Positions 1 to 9,104 of a stretch of 64,000 nucleotides of DNA are shown one piece after another. The translations under genes and the position numbers were made by a program. Location of the stretch: the NCBI RefSeq assembly GCF_007671685.1, contig NZ_VCNL01000002.1:372001-436000 (forward strand). Reading direction: 5' to 3'. Every line of letters begins with the position of its first letter. Within the stretch, counting starts at the first letter, position 1. Below the pieces are notes generated by a model. It searched no databases. It worked only from the letters and a program-made list of their open reading frames with translations, and was not told the DNA's origin. This DNA comes from Halorubrum salsamenti. Lineage in GTDB: Archaea; Halobacteriota; Halobacteria; Halobacteriales; Haloferacaceae.

Positions 1-423
1 TGTAGACTGTTTTTCGTCAGTAGAAGTGGTACTTTTGGTGGGCTGGGGTGTCTCGGTAGTACCAGTCCTATTGGTCCCAGGTGCGTTCAGACCTGAGTTG
101 GAGAGGATACGCCCGATTGTTTGTTTCCGATCGGCGGGGAGTGTTTCACGGACTTCGCTCAGCACCCAGAGTATGCGTTCAACCGTCTCCGCGGGGACCT
201 CAGCTTGTGGTGGGTCCGTGACCGATCGGGCGATTGCTCGGTGGCGCGACGCGTTCCCGCTTACAGGGACAAGTTCCTCAGTCAGTAACCCGATCAAAAC
301 GAGTGATTTCGGGACTTGCCGATCTGGAAGCGAATCGAGCACGACTTGAAAGCGTTCAGAGACTCCGTAATTACTCCCTCCAGAAATTTTGATCTGGCTT
401 TCACCATCATATTGGAGAGACAT
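1..423 (-). CDS. Hypothetical protein, C-terminus beyond the window edge
   Basis: A reading frame stays open from an ATG at 423 to the first base of the window (141 codons, no stop). A stop lies in frame just upstream at 432-430, so the start is well bounded. I recognise no family. The first 90 or so residues look like a small folded domain with a hydrophobic stretch (PKSLVLIGLLTEEL). The visible end is a Thr/Ser/Pro-rich tail. It lies on the same side of the tRNA-Glu remnant as the integrase and probably belongs to the integrated element. Function unknown. Confidence 0.6.
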   Translation of the reverse strand, partial: MSLQYDGESQIKISGGSNYGVSERFQVVLDSLPDRQVPKSLVLIGLLTEELVPVSGNASRHRAIARSVTDPPQAEVPAETVERILWVLSEVRETLPADRKQTIGRILSNSGLNAPGTNRTGTTETPQPTKSTTSTDEKQST

Positions 424-1092
424 CGCCGATTAGGTTTCCCTACGACAGTCAGTTGTATTATCATTTGGGAGGGGTCAGTTCTCAGTGGCGGTGTCTCCAC
501 TCACGATCTTAATTTGGACTAATTAGCATTGGGAACAGGACTGTCAGCTGGTGTTGTTAGGTGTAGATTGGTGGTCTTGTGGGTTTTCGGAGGAGAGCAA
601 CTGTAAAAGAAGGTTTCCCGGTCGTGTGAGTGGGCGTCGTCAAGTGAACCCCTGCTTCAGTCTCAACCTGATGGGAGTGAGAGGCTCTCTGTTGATTCCG
701 TGTCATGGTGGTTTGTCGGGGCCATGCTGATTGCGGGGGGCGTCTCGCACGCGAAGTTCTCACTGGATTTGATCGGTCGAATCGAGCGATTCAGTCGGCT
801 TGTTGTCTCCGCTCTTGCGGAAGCATAACTATTTGTCTGCTTACTGTTCTGCGTGTTCGCGTCGGGTCTGACTGGCACACACCACTATCCTATCAAATTC
901 GTTAGTAAACTTCGCATTTGTTCGCTCTCCGGAAGAAACCCGAACCGATATCCTCGGAATCGACGGACTACGGAGGATTTCGCATTTCTTCTCTTATCGG
1001 AAATCGCACGATGGGGGGCGGGGGTACTTTCCGAACTTTACTACCGATTCGCTGGGTATCCGTGAGTGAACCCGTCAGGGTGTGAAACCATC
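424..1092. other. Intergenic stretch without a convincing gene
   Basis: About 670 bases with lower GC than the core chromosome. Only short open frames without haloarchaeal codon bias are present. A TATA-like run (CTTTACTA, near 1035-1042) precedes the integrase. Confidence 0.6.
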
Positions 1093-2223
1093 ATGCGATT
1101 GAAACCATTAGACAAGGAAGTTCGCGTCTTCATGGCACCTTCCGAACTCCAAACATATCTTCAGTCTTGCCAGCGTCGGATAGCCATCGGTGCCCGAATC
1201 GAAGCACGAACATCGGCGCGGCGAGGCATCGTTGTCGGACTCGAACGTCGGGACTTTTTCATCCCGGATCACCCGGACGTTGACCTCGCGTTCGTACGAC
1301 TGCGGGAGACAAAAGACCCGACCGAGGGAGAGAACGCGCTCAACGGTCAAGTCCGGATCTCTTGGGTTCCCTGGTCGCTGTACGAGGATATTCAACAGTA
1401 CTGCGACGACGAGGGGATCGGTCCGGACGAGGAGATCATAGACATCGGGTACAGGCAATACGGGAACCTCATCGAGGACGCGGCAAAAGACGCGGCCGTT
1501 GCGACGGGCAACTCCGACTACGAACACATCCGCTCGCACGACTTCCGCGCGTTCTATGCGACGCACATGATTCGGAGACTCGGCGTGGATAAACACGTCG
1601 TCATGGAGATGGGCGGGTGGGGTAGTGAGAAGGCGATTGAACCGTATCTCGCCTCGTCGTTACCTAGGGATCTTCAAGATTCGCTGGTCCGTGCTGGTGC
1701 GGTCGAAAAGGATGTCGGGACTCCGCAGCGGCAGGACGCGCTCGGGGAGATTCTCGAACGCTTGACAAAAATAGAGACCGCGTTGGAGTTGGATACGGTC
1801 GTTGACGACGTGGGCGAAATCTCGTTGAGTGAGGTGCGGAAGCTAAAACAGACCGCAGAGGGTCTCGATGAGAACTCGGAAGCGGACGAGACGAAGCCCA
1901 GTTCACTGAACGAGTTCATGGGCGTGATGTCGCCTGCCGGCGTGGCGTGCTACGGAGCACTCATCGGCGCTCACCGGTCGGTGACACGGGCGAGTGTTGA
2001 GCGACGAGCCATGGCGACCGACCCAGTCGCGCTGTCACCGACGCTTGGAGCAGCGGTCTATTCGATGGCGCTACTGCTACTGTTCCTCGCCACGATGACG
2101 GCCTCCGGGTCCGTTGAGTCGATCGATATCGTCGCGGTAGCATTCGGGGCCGTGATCGGATCGGGACAGTTCGACTTCGACACACCGGCAGGTCAGGAGT
2201 TTCAGACGAGATTTAAATCGTAG
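1093..2223 (+). CDS. Tyrosine recombinase / integrase
   Basis: Site-specific recombinase of the phage integrase (XerC/D-like) family, expected to catalyse integration or excision at a tRNA gene. In the 376-residue product the HxxR box is HDFR (149-152), the second conserved aromatic is Trp176 (GGWGS) and the likely nucleophile is Tyr185 in IEPYL. An Arg-rich stretch at 39-44 stands where the first catalytic Arg is expected. After the catalytic domain come a helical segment and a hydrophobic segment near 312-335, a C-terminal extension I associate with haloarchaeal integrases. I chose the ATG at 1093 because MRLKPL resembles other haloarchaeal integrase N-termini; a GTG at 1066 would add nine residues. 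It lies in the element ended by the tRNA-Glu remnant. Confidence 0.88.
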   Translation: MRLKPLDKEVRVFMAPSELQTYLQSCQRRIAIGARIEARTSARRGIVVGLERRDFFIPDHPDVDLAFVRLRETKDPTEGENALNGQVRISWVPWSLYEDIQQYCDDEGIGPDEEIIDIGYRQYGNLIEDAAKDAAVATGNSDYEHIRSHDFRAFYATHMIRRLGVDKHVVMEMGGWGSEKAIEPYLASSLPRDLQDSLVRAGAVEKDVGTPQRQDALGEILERLTKIETALELDTVVDDVGEISLSEVRKLKQTAEGLDENSEADETKPSSLNEFMGVMSPAGVACYGALIGAHRSVTRASVERRAMATDPVALSPTLGAAVYSMALLLLFLATMTASGSVESIDIVAVAFGAVIGSGQFDFDTPAGQEFQTRFKS

Positions 2224-2245
2224 CTGCGGTGGACGGGCGGTCCCG

Positions 2246-2545
2246 TTGAATCATCATACAGATCCGAACCCGAACGATCAGCAGGCGACCCGCACGTCAG
2301 TCAAGAGCGCCGGCGAAGCCGTACGTGATGAACTACCGGGACTCACGCCCGAACAAGGTGTCGTGGCCGGAGACGTGATGAACACGCCGGTCCTGGTGAA
2401 CGTCCCGGAACGTCACACCGAATACGGTGCCGATAGCCCCGAAGTGACCAAAGCGCGGGAACCAGCGTGCGACCGAAGTGAGAGCGAACCAACGAGCGTG
2501 ACGCTCGCATACGATAATAACGACATGAACGAAACCCCGCCGTGA
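2246..2545 (+). pseudogene. C-terminal remnant of a HerA-type ATPase
   Basis: The open frame (99 residues from a TTG) contains, from about residue 18 on, a segment resembling the C-terminus of haloarchaeal HerA/VirB4-like ATPases (GLTPEQGVVAG, then MNTPVLVNVPERHTEYGA). These enzymes end in this way after the nucleotide-binding core. No ATPase domain precedes it: the upstream gene is the integrase, 22 bases away. I read it as a decayed fragment, common in integrated elements. The tail (about 30 residues, low complexity) is not like the family. It could also be expressed as a small orphan protein; no strong start or promoter argues for that. Confidence 0.5.
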
Positions 2546-2654
2546 CTAGCGTACAAACTCGTCGTCTAGGATCATAAGATCAGTTCCGGCCAAAATCAAT
2601 CCACAGCCCTGCAAGACGAAAACTCATGACTTCGGCCGTCGCCACTACTGTCTT

Positions 2655-3272
2655 TTAGATATCAAGCGTTAGAGCGAAATTAGCGAACTTGGCAGCCGTC
2701 CCGGCGGTCGTCGTGAGCTCCACGATGTCAGCGTCATCGTACCCGTGTGCTCGCAGTTCAGCGACATCCGCGTCAGTCACGTCGGCAGGTGATTCGACGC
2801 TTTTACGAGCGAATTCAATTGCGACGCGCTCGTCCTCCGGGAGCTCGTCCTTGCGGGCGTCGAAGTCAGCAGCGATAGCGAAGCGGTCTGCGTCCACGTC
2901 TTCGATGGCGGCACTCGTAGTGTGCCACGCGATACAGATCGCCGCTCCGCGTTCGTGGGCTACAACGGCACCTAAGAGCTCCTTGAATCCACGACTGAGA
3001 TTCCCGCCTTCGAACACTTGGCCTTCTTCAGCCCACCAGTTCTTGAACGTCTCGGGATGCTGTGCAAGCACCCCCGTGAACGCGAATCCCCACTCGCCCT
3101 CCGTGTCGTACTTCTCAGGAACGTCGTTCTCGTCTAACGCACCCAGGATCGCCTCGGCACGCTCCATATTTGCCTGCGCGGCATCCGGTGCGTCCTTGAG
3201 TATTTCTTGGACGGTTTCTGGTGGTTTCGGCGTGACGCGGGGTCCGACTTCGTCAACTGTTTCTGAACTCAT
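2655..3272 (-). CDS. AhpD-like (carboxymuconolactone decarboxylase family) protein
   Basis: A 205-residue, mainly helical protein with the AhpD-like fold. The family includes alkylhydroperoxidases that use a CxxC pair and a His four residues later. Here the box at 108-117 reads RGAAICIAWH: the second Cys (Cys113) and the His (His117) are present, but the first Cys is Ala110. Peroxidase chemistry by the usual two-Cys disulfide is therefore unlikely without a partner thiol. The frame could extend to 3329, but the ATG at 3272 (MSSETVDEVG) gives a typical hydrophilic N-terminus. It stands alone within the integrated element. Confidence 0.75.
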   Translation of the reverse strand: MSSETVDEVGPRVTPKPPETVQEILKDAPDAAQANMERAEAILGALDENDVPEKYDTEGEWGFAFTGVLAQHPETFKNWWAEEGQVFEGGNLSRGFKELLGAVVAHERGAAICIAWHTTSAAIEDVDADRFAIAADFDARKDELPEDERVAIEFARKSVESPADVTDADVAELRAHGYDDADIVELTTTAGTAAKFANFALTLDI

Positions 3273-3479
3273 CACCGGATATAACGCGGTAACAGTAACT
3301 ACCGTTCCGGCCACGCCAACAGTTCTCACTACCTATTAGATACTCACGCATCGGAATTCGACGGAGCCGGCCTAGAGACACGCTAAGCAACGAGAACACC
3401 TGATATCTCATGCATGAAATTGCAGCAATATTTTCAATAGAGCCTTTACCGCGGAACTGTCACAATCAGAGCACATTCG

Positions 3480-4844
3480 ATGCCCGTCCTGGATGATCTC
3501 TCCGGATTCGAGTTCGAGGACGTGATGGAGGACGTCTTCCGGAATCTCGGGTACGAGAACGTTCGGCAGGCGGAACGGACGGCCGACGAGGGGCGCGACG
3601 TCCTGATGGAAGAGGTCGTTGACGGGACTCGGCGCGGTGTCGTCGTCGAGTGTAAGCACACGGGAACCGTCGGGCGGCCGGTCGTGCAGAAACTGCACTC
3701 GGCGATTGCGACGTTCGAGTTCGACGGGCCGAAACGCGGGATGGTGGCGACGACCGGTCGGTTCACCGGTCCGGCTATCGAGTACGCCGAGCGGCTGCAG
3801 CGGAACGACGACCCGTATCCGATCGAGCTGATCGACGGTGCGGACCTGCGCGAGATCGCCGACGAGATCGGACTGGACCTGTACAACGGCCGGATCGAAA
3901 TCCTGTGCGACGAAACGCTCCGACCGTACGATCCGGCGACGTCGGTGGCGGCACCCGTCGAGGAAGCGTTCCACGACATCGACAACATCGAGTCGGCGGA
4001 CCTTCCCGCACCGCATTCCCACGTTACATTCCGACCGGTGGTCGCCGTGACGGCGGACACGAACGCGGTCTTCGAGACGTCGGTCGGCGTGATTCACCGG
4101 GTCAACGATCGGTCCCGGTTCGTCGTTCACGCCGAACGTGGCCAACCTAGAACCGCGTCCGGTGACGTCTCGAACCTCGTGGTGGAGAACCTTCACGCGA
4201 CCGTCGATCTCGAAGCGGATCGGTTCGAAGATCAGTTCGATGTAGTCGAAGAGCGGCGGTTCGGGCAGACGCAGACCGAGTACAAAGACTGGGCCGTAGA
4301 CCGGATCAGAAAACGCCACACGACGACGGTCTCCTACACGGGAGACAACAACGTCACGTACACGAAAACGTGCGAACCGAAGCGCTCCGACGTCTCAGTA
4401 CAGTCGATCGAACCGGTGTACCTCCCGCAGGTACGGCAAACGACTGAACTGCAGGAATACGCGTACCCGTACGAGTACTTCGCAGCCGGACCGTCACGCG
4501 TCACGACCGAAGACGGAATCCATCAGTGCGTTCACTGCGATACAGCTGGGGACGACACGACTTACACGTACTGCGCGAACTGCGGGAGTATCAACTGCGA
4601 CTCGCATATCAAGACCGAGCGGTTGGAGGGCACTCCCGTCTGTACCGGCTGCGCGGTGACCGAGCGGTTCGCGTTCAAAACGAAGTACTTCTACGACGCG
4701 GAGAACCGGGACGCGTTCCGCGAGGAGTACGCATCGATGCCGTTCTACGAGAAAGCGATGGAAAACACGCCGCTCGCCCTCGGCACAGTCGTTCTAACCG
4801 TGCTCGTCTTACTCGGACTGTTCGCTAGCGGCGGCGGCATCTAA
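3480..4844 (+). CDS. Mrr-type restriction endonuclease-like protein with zinc ribbon and membrane anchor
   Basis: A 454-residue protein. Residues 1-125 match the Mrr/type IV restriction fold: GY (24-25), Asp40 in GRD, and the E-x-K pair Glu57/Lys59 in VVECKH, followed by VVQKL. These are the catalytic PD-(D/E)xK residues of the family, which cuts modified or foreign DNA. The middle region (150-340) is not recognised. Near 347-400 there are clustered cysteine pairs (CVHC, CANC, CDSH, CTGC) that should bind zinc. A single hydrophobic segment near 431-449 would anchor it in the membrane with the nuclease inside the cell. Its place in an integrated element fits a defence or exclusion role; the substrate is unknown. 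Confidence 0.75.
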   Translation: MPVLDDLSGFEFEDVMEDVFRNLGYENVRQAERTADEGRDVLMEEVVDGTRRGVVVECKHTGTVGRPVVQKLHSAIATFEFDGPKRGMVATTGRFTGPAIEYAERLQRNDDPYPIELIDGADLREIADEIGLDLYNGRIEILCDETLRPYDPATSVAAPVEEAFHDIDNIESADLPAPHSHVTFRPVVAVTADTNAVFETSVGVIHRVNDRSRFVVHAERGQPRTASGDVSNLVVENLHATVDLEADRFEDQFDVVEERRFGQTQTEYKDWAVDRIRKRHTTTVSYTGDNNVTYTKTCEPKRSDVSVQSIEPVYLPQVRQTTELQEYAYPYEYFAAGPSRVTTEDGIHQCVHCDTAGDDTTYTYCANCGSINCDSHIKTERLEGTPVCTGCAVTERFAFKTKYFYDAENRDAFREEYASMPFYEKAMENTPLALGTVVLTVLVLLGLFASGGGI

Positions 4845-5031
4845 CGCTATCCTAGACACGATCGCTGCTGACTCTCAATCTTCCCAATTGCGACCGCTGG
4901 AGTGTGTCACGCCTCTTTGTTCCGATCCGGTAGATTCGGTATCACTACCAACACCAGTTTCGGCCACTGAACAACGAGCTCCTGACAACAACTACAGTTA
5001 TACGACCTTCCCTCACTACTGACGCCACCCC

Positions 5032-5457
5032 ATGGAGGAGTGTAAATACTGCAGTAGGAGACAGGTGGTCCCCGTGCTTGACGAGGAGACAGAACAGCTG
5101 TCCCGGCCCGGGAACAAATTCCGTAGATTCTGTCTTGCCTGCGGGCGTTGGCTACCGATGTGTTCCGCGAAATACTTTCGAAGCCATCCCGATCCCCATG
5201 TTCTCCCGATCGGAGAAACTGAGATAATTCCGATCTCTGAATCGGAAGAAACGGAACCCCATCCAGTATTGGATCTTCCCGATAGAGATGCCGACAGTAG
5301 TGATACGTCCCGACTGGCTGATGGTGGACACAGAGCAGCTCAGGACCGTGAGTTACGGAACGAGATACTCCTCGAATGTGTTTTTGATCTGGTTCTTGAG
5401 GGAATTGTAGACAGAGAGCCAGCGATCCGGTACCTGTCTCAGCAGTTCAGAGAGTAG
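5032..5457 (+). CDS. Small zinc-binding protein, unknown function
   Basis: A 141-residue frame starting at a clear ATG. Two CxxC pairs (CKYC at 4-7, CLAC at 34-37) about 27 residues apart predict one zinc site. A Cys at 44 and two His follow. The middle is acidic and probably disordered. The last 40 residues form a predicted helix (ELRNEILLECVFDLVLEG). Base composition is lower in GC than the core genes, like its neighbours. I do not recognise a named family. It could be a DNA-binding or adaptor protein of the integrated element. Confidence 0.55.
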   Translation: MEECKYCSRRQVVPVLDEETEQLSRPGNKFRRFCLACGRWLPMCSAKYFRSHPDPHVLPIGETEIIPISESEETEPHPVLDLPDRDADSSDTSRLADGGHRAAQDRELRNEILLECVFDLVLEGIVDREPAIRYLSQQFRE

Positions 5458-5793
5458 ATCGAGAGCCGTTCTTCGATAGCGGCTGATCTCATCGTTTCAC
5501 ATCTGGAGTCGATTCCCGCAGTGTGTTCGTGTACTGGCCTCTGACCGGTCGTGGCCTCGATTTTGGAGCGGCTGTGCTGTATCCGCGATCGATCTCACAG
5601 ACACTCGTCGCTATCTCCTCTCGATCCGGCATACCGACCCATGGAATCCTTCGAACCGCACTTGCCCAAAGGACAATCATCTGGGTATTTTATATACATA
5701 TAGCCGTAATAGGGTATCTGAAGCAGGCGAAATCACGGTTTCGGCGGTGGTTAGTTGGGATGATCTCGGAGAGCGCCCGGCGGAACATTGAGG

Positions 5794-5835
5794 CCTCTCA
5801 CGGCAATGACCTGGGTTCGAATCCCAGCCGGAGCA
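5794..5835 (+). other. 3' half of a tRNA-Glu gene, probable attachment site
   Basis: The stretch reads as anticodon loop CTCTCAC (5795-5801, anticodon CTC), 3' anticodon stem GGCAA, a perfect T arm (CTGGG, TTCGAAT loop, CCCAG at 5811-5827) and acceptor strand CCGGAGC plus A. That matches the 3' half of haloarchaeal tRNA-Glu. The 5' anticodon stem (GAGGC) no longer pairs and no D arm or 5' acceptor (GCTCCGG) is found upstream, so it is not a working tRNA. Such 3' copies mark the far end of elements integrated into tRNA genes. Confidence 0.6.
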
Positions 5836-6508
5836 TCTCACTTCGACGCTTTCTCCCGGCTTTTCATCGCGAGTAGGACCTGAAAGCGTCAGGTCCGATA
5901 TCGTCCTGTCACGCGAACGCGTAGAGCCGTCGAGAGGGGTTCGATCGGCTCGTAGTTCCGCCGTGGTCGATCAGCCCTGTGGCCGCAAGCGACGAGTGCC
6001 ACGTAACCGTCTGCGTCGATCGTCGTCTGAACAAATATCAATTTCAAATATAAAGAAGTATTTTTATAATTTGGGCCAACAGAGGAATCCAGACCGTCCA
6101 ACGACGAGACACAGCAGTGATCTGCGGCCGTACACGGGAGATGGTGTCGACGACGAAGCAGAATATAAAGTATATAAATGAACTAGATTTGTTAATTTTA
6201 AGTATGAACTATACGGTCAGTGTCTTAAATACATAAATAAAGTACCATGGACAGCGTACCCGTAGATCGTGGAGTATACCCAGAACGCGCAGAAGTATAT
6301 CTGAGCAGATAACATACAGAAATGCACAGATATAGTATGTTTTTGGAGTCGATGAAATCTCGCCGTTCAACCGACGCCGGCTGATCGCTTCCCGGCAGTG
6401 ACCTGATCAGCGCCCGGTCCGCTGCCGTCGCCGCGAGTGCGAGGAGTTCCACCCCGGCAGCGGTCTGAAACCACGTCGTCCCGATCCGCGGGTGACGCTC
6501 ATCGGCGC
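5836..6508. other. AT-rich intergenic spacer
   Basis: It contains long A/T runs (for example 6035-6075 and 6160-6245) and no frame with coding bias on either strand. It separates the tRNA remnant from the first core gene. No recognisable RNA gene. Confidence 0.6.
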
Positions 6509-7726
6509 TCAGTCCGCGTCGCCCTCGGAGCCGAACACGCCCTCCCTCGCGAGTTCGTCGATCTCCTCCTCGGAGTAGCCGAGCTCACGGAACACGTCGC
6601 GGTTGTGCTCGCCCAGCGTCGGCGGCGCGCGGTCGAACCCGCTCTCCGCGCCCTCGTAGCGCAGCGGGTGTTCGATCACCGGGATCTCGCCGAGCTCCGG
6701 GTGTTCGATCTCGGTCACGGTCCCGCGCGCGTCGATCTGCGGGTTGTGCAGCGCCTCCTCGACCTCGTACACCGGCCCCGCGGGGACGCCGGCGTCCTCG
6801 GCGATGATCTCGATCCACTCGTCGGTCGTGTGTTCAGCGAGCGTCTCCTCGATCTCGGCCTCCAGCTCGTCGAGGTGCTCGACCCGGTCGGCGTTCATCT
6901 CGAACCGGTCGTCCTCGGGGAGGTCAGGCCGATCGAGCGCCTCGCACAGCTCGCCCCACAGCTTCTCGTTGAGGATGCAGACGTTGATGAACCCGTCTTT
7001 CGTCTCGAACGTCTGATACGGGGCGAGGACGGGGTCTTTCGTCCCCATGCGTTTGGTCTCCTCGCCGGCGAACACCATTCCGGCCTGCTTGGTGAGCCAC
7101 GGCAACGTCGCTTCGAGCATCCCGAGATCGATGTACTCGCCTTCGCCCGTCCGCTCTCGGCGGTACAGCGCCGTCATCGTCCCGAACGCGGCCCACATGG
7201 CCGTGATGAGGTCCGTCATCGGCAATCCGACTTTGACCGGCTGGCGGCCCTCCTCTCCGGTGACACTCATGATCCCGCTCATCCCCTGAATCAGGAGATC
7301 GTACCCCGAGCGCTCGCGCCACGGTCCGGTCTGGCCGAACGCGGAGATCGCGAGGTACACCAGGTCGTCGTTGTACTCGGCGAGCGTCTCGTGGTCGACG
7401 TCGAGCCGCTCGGCGGTTCCGGGGCGGAAGTTCTGGATAAACACGTCTGTCTCCTCGACGAGCTCGTACAGCGCCTCCTTGGCCTCCGGATTCTTCAGGT
7501 CGAGTTCGAGGCTCTTCTTCCCGTAGTTCAGCGACCAGTAGTACGGCGATTCGCCCTTGATGAACGGGGGTCCGGAGTGACGAACGGCGTCACCGTAGCC
7601 CGGTTGTTCGATCTTGACGACCTCCGCGCCCTGGTTCGCGAGCATCGCCGAACAGAAGCCGCCGGTGACGAACGTGGAAAGGTCCAAGACGGTCACTCCG
7701 TCGAGTATCTTTCCGGTGTCAGTCAT
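6509..7726 (-). CDS. Family III CoA-transferase (CaiB/BaiF type)
   Basis: A 405-residue enzyme of the formyl-CoA transferase / carnitine CoA-transferase family, which moves CoA between carboxylic acids through an aspartyl-CoA intermediate. The N-terminal Rossmann-like part (LDLSTFVTGGFCSAML, GAEVVKIEQPG) and the box GYDLLIQGMSGIMSVTG are typical. The Asp in GYDLL corresponds to the catalytic residue. Length is normal for the family. The acyl donor and acceptor cannot be read from sequence. It is followed downstream by non-coding AT-rich DNA and stands as a single gene. Confidence 0.9.
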   Translation of the reverse strand: MTDTGKILDGVTVLDLSTFVTGGFCSAMLANQGAEVVKIEQPGYGDAVRHSGPPFIKGESPYYWSLNYGKKSLELDLKNPEAKEALYELVEETDVFIQNFRPGTAERLDVDHETLAEYNDDLVYLAISAFGQTGPWRERSGYDLLIQGMSGIMSVTGEEGRQPVKVGLPMTDLITAMWAAFGTMTALYRRERTGEGEYIDLGMLEATLPWLTKQAGMVFAGEETKRMGTKDPVLAPYQTFETKDGFINVCILNEKLWGELCEALDRPDLPEDDRFEMNADRVEHLDELEAEIEETLAEHTTDEWIEIIAEDAGVPAGPVYEVEEALHNPQIDARGTVTEIEHPELGEIPVIEHPLRYEGAESGFDRAPPTLGEHNRDVFRELGYSEEEIDELAREGVFGSEGDAD

Positions 7727-8033
7727 GCTCGGCTCCCCGTAACGATCGCGTGTGTCGCGTATTCCTGTATCATGAACTTCGTGGACGCCCGCAGATCCGG
7801 ATGGCCGTCGGTCGCGGAACCGGAGCCACGGTCTGTCGTGTCGTCGCCCGTGCGACGCACGTTGTCTTACCAGATAGTAAAACTACCGGCGAGCGTAGCC
7901 GGCGATCCGCTGGTTCGTTGCCAAAACATCAGATCCGGATATTGTTTCCGTATTTGGTAGTTATCGGATGTACGGGAGAGAGTGACGCACTCGCGAAACG
8001 CGCCGAGCGTCCGTGGATCGACGTGGCCCCGAC
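7727..8033. other. Intergenic spacer between the CoA-transferase and rdfA
   Basis: About 300 bases with no supported gene. The stretch at 7925-7970 is AT-rich and may hold promoter elements for the CoA-transferase. Confidence 0.5.
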
Positions 8034-8660
8034 TCACTCCTCGCCGTCGGTTTCGGCTTCCACCGTGCAGCCGCAACCGCCTCGCCGGATCAGTTCCCCG
8101 ACCGGCGCGTCGGCCCCGCAGTTCGGGCAGACGGCACGCACATCGACGAGTACGTCGTAATCTCCGCGGTCCAACTCGTCCGCGTTCGCGAGCGACGACA
8201 TGGCGGACTCGGCGACCGCCGACACCCGTCCCTGAAGCTTCTCGATGGTCTCGACCTTCCGATCGGCCATGTCGTCGTCCGCCGCCGGGAGGCTCGCCTC
8301 GCGCTCCTGCGTGAGGTACGTGTGGATCGCCTGGTGGGTGACGAAGTCGCCGGTCAGCTCGTCGACATCGACGCCCTCGCGTTCGAGACGGCGACTCGCC
8401 CGCGTCGACGACGACCCGGACTCGCCGCGGAGGGCCTCGTACGTACTCGATACGTCGACGCTGAGCGACGAGACGCTGGCCTCCCGGAGGGCAGCCTCCA
8501 GTACCGCCTCGTTGAACTCGTCGGCGAGATCCCGCAGGCTCGTCCGCTCGCCCGCCTCGCCGGTCCACGCGGCCTCCAAGTTCGCGCCCATGCCATCGAG
8601 GTCGTACTTCCGGATCACCCGTGCGACCTTCGTGTTCGCTCCACTCGCTTCGGTGGTCAT
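8034..8660 (-). CDS. rdfA: Rod-determining factor RdfA
   Basis: A 208-residue protein with the pattern of the haloarchaeal RdfA family. The N-terminal part reads KVARVIRKYDLDGMGANLEA and then the SLRDLADEFN helix. A middle region RRLEREGVDVDEL leads to DFVTHQAIHTYLT. In Haloferax volcanii RdfA is required for normal rod development; its biochemistry is unknown. Here the C-terminus carries cysteines (CPNCG, then GGCGC) that could bind a metal. It is a single gene transcribed away from pckA. It lies about 10 kb from the tubulin-like island, which may or may not be meaningful. Confidence 0.8.
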   Translation of the reverse strand: MTTEASGANTKVARVIRKYDLDGMGANLEAAWTGEAGERTSLRDLADEFNEAVLEAALREASVSSLSVDVSSTYEALRGESGSSSTRASRRLEREGVDVDELTGDFVTHQAIHTYLTQEREASLPAADDDMADRKVETIEKLQGRVSAVAESAMSSLANADELDRGDYDVLVDVRAVCPNCGADAPVGELIRRGGCGCTVEAETDGEE

Positions 8661-9104
8661 ACCCGGACTTCGACCCCAAGCGTGACAAAAACATCGGTGT
8701 ACCGACCCATCGATCCGGTGTCCCGACCTCGCGGATCTGCGGAGCGCAGTCGACCGAACACCCCCCGGCGAGGGGTGTCCGTCACCGGAGCGGTCCGGGA
8801 GTCACGGTCCCGCAAGGGAACGGTGGACTGCTTGATCACGGCTCACAAATACAACAGAATCCATATAGATCTCACATAAGAATTGTGATGTTTTAGGCGG
8901 AGTGTCCGTTTACTCACCGATCGCGTCCGACGCGCCGCCGCCACACGGCTCCGGACAGACGGAGACACCGATCGTTCGCGGGCTCTCGTACCTGCGTCGG
9001 AGACGATCTCACCGCCGGAGCGGGCGCGTCGACGGGAGGGCCGTCTCTGGATAGTGTTCCACCCTTCAGTACGCTTATTATCCCCTCTCCGAAAGACGAA
9101 CCAC
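8661..9104. other. Divergent promoter region between rdfA and pckA
   Basis: About 440 bases without a supported gene. A TATA-like run (CTTATTA, near 9074-9080) lies about 28 bases before the pckA ATG. Confidence 0.5.

Larger units (their letters stand above)
1..5835. mobile_element. Right part of an element integrated at tRNA-Glu
   Basis: This is inferred from the tyrosine recombinase at 1093-2223, a HerA-type ATPase remnant, an Mrr-like nuclease, lower GC content and looser coding density than the rest of the window, and the tRNA-Glu 3' copy at 5794-5835. The intact tRNA-Glu and the left end would be outside the window. The exact right border could be a few bases after 5835. Confidence 0.5.

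Noticed and set aside
853-1065. 70-codon plus-strand frame before the integrase
   Set aside because: No codon bias, no family, and it runs into the integrase promoter region.
5750-5835. Complete tRNA gene
   Set aside because: Only the T arm, the anticodon loop and the 3' acceptor strand are right. No D arm and no 5' acceptor strand complementary to CCGGAGC could be found, so I call a remnant.
6437-7960. 507-codon open frame on the plus strand
   Set aside because: It is the antisense shadow of the CoA-transferase gene: its protein is rich in Arg/Val/Asp/Leu words typical of reverse frames in high-GC DNA and resembles no family.
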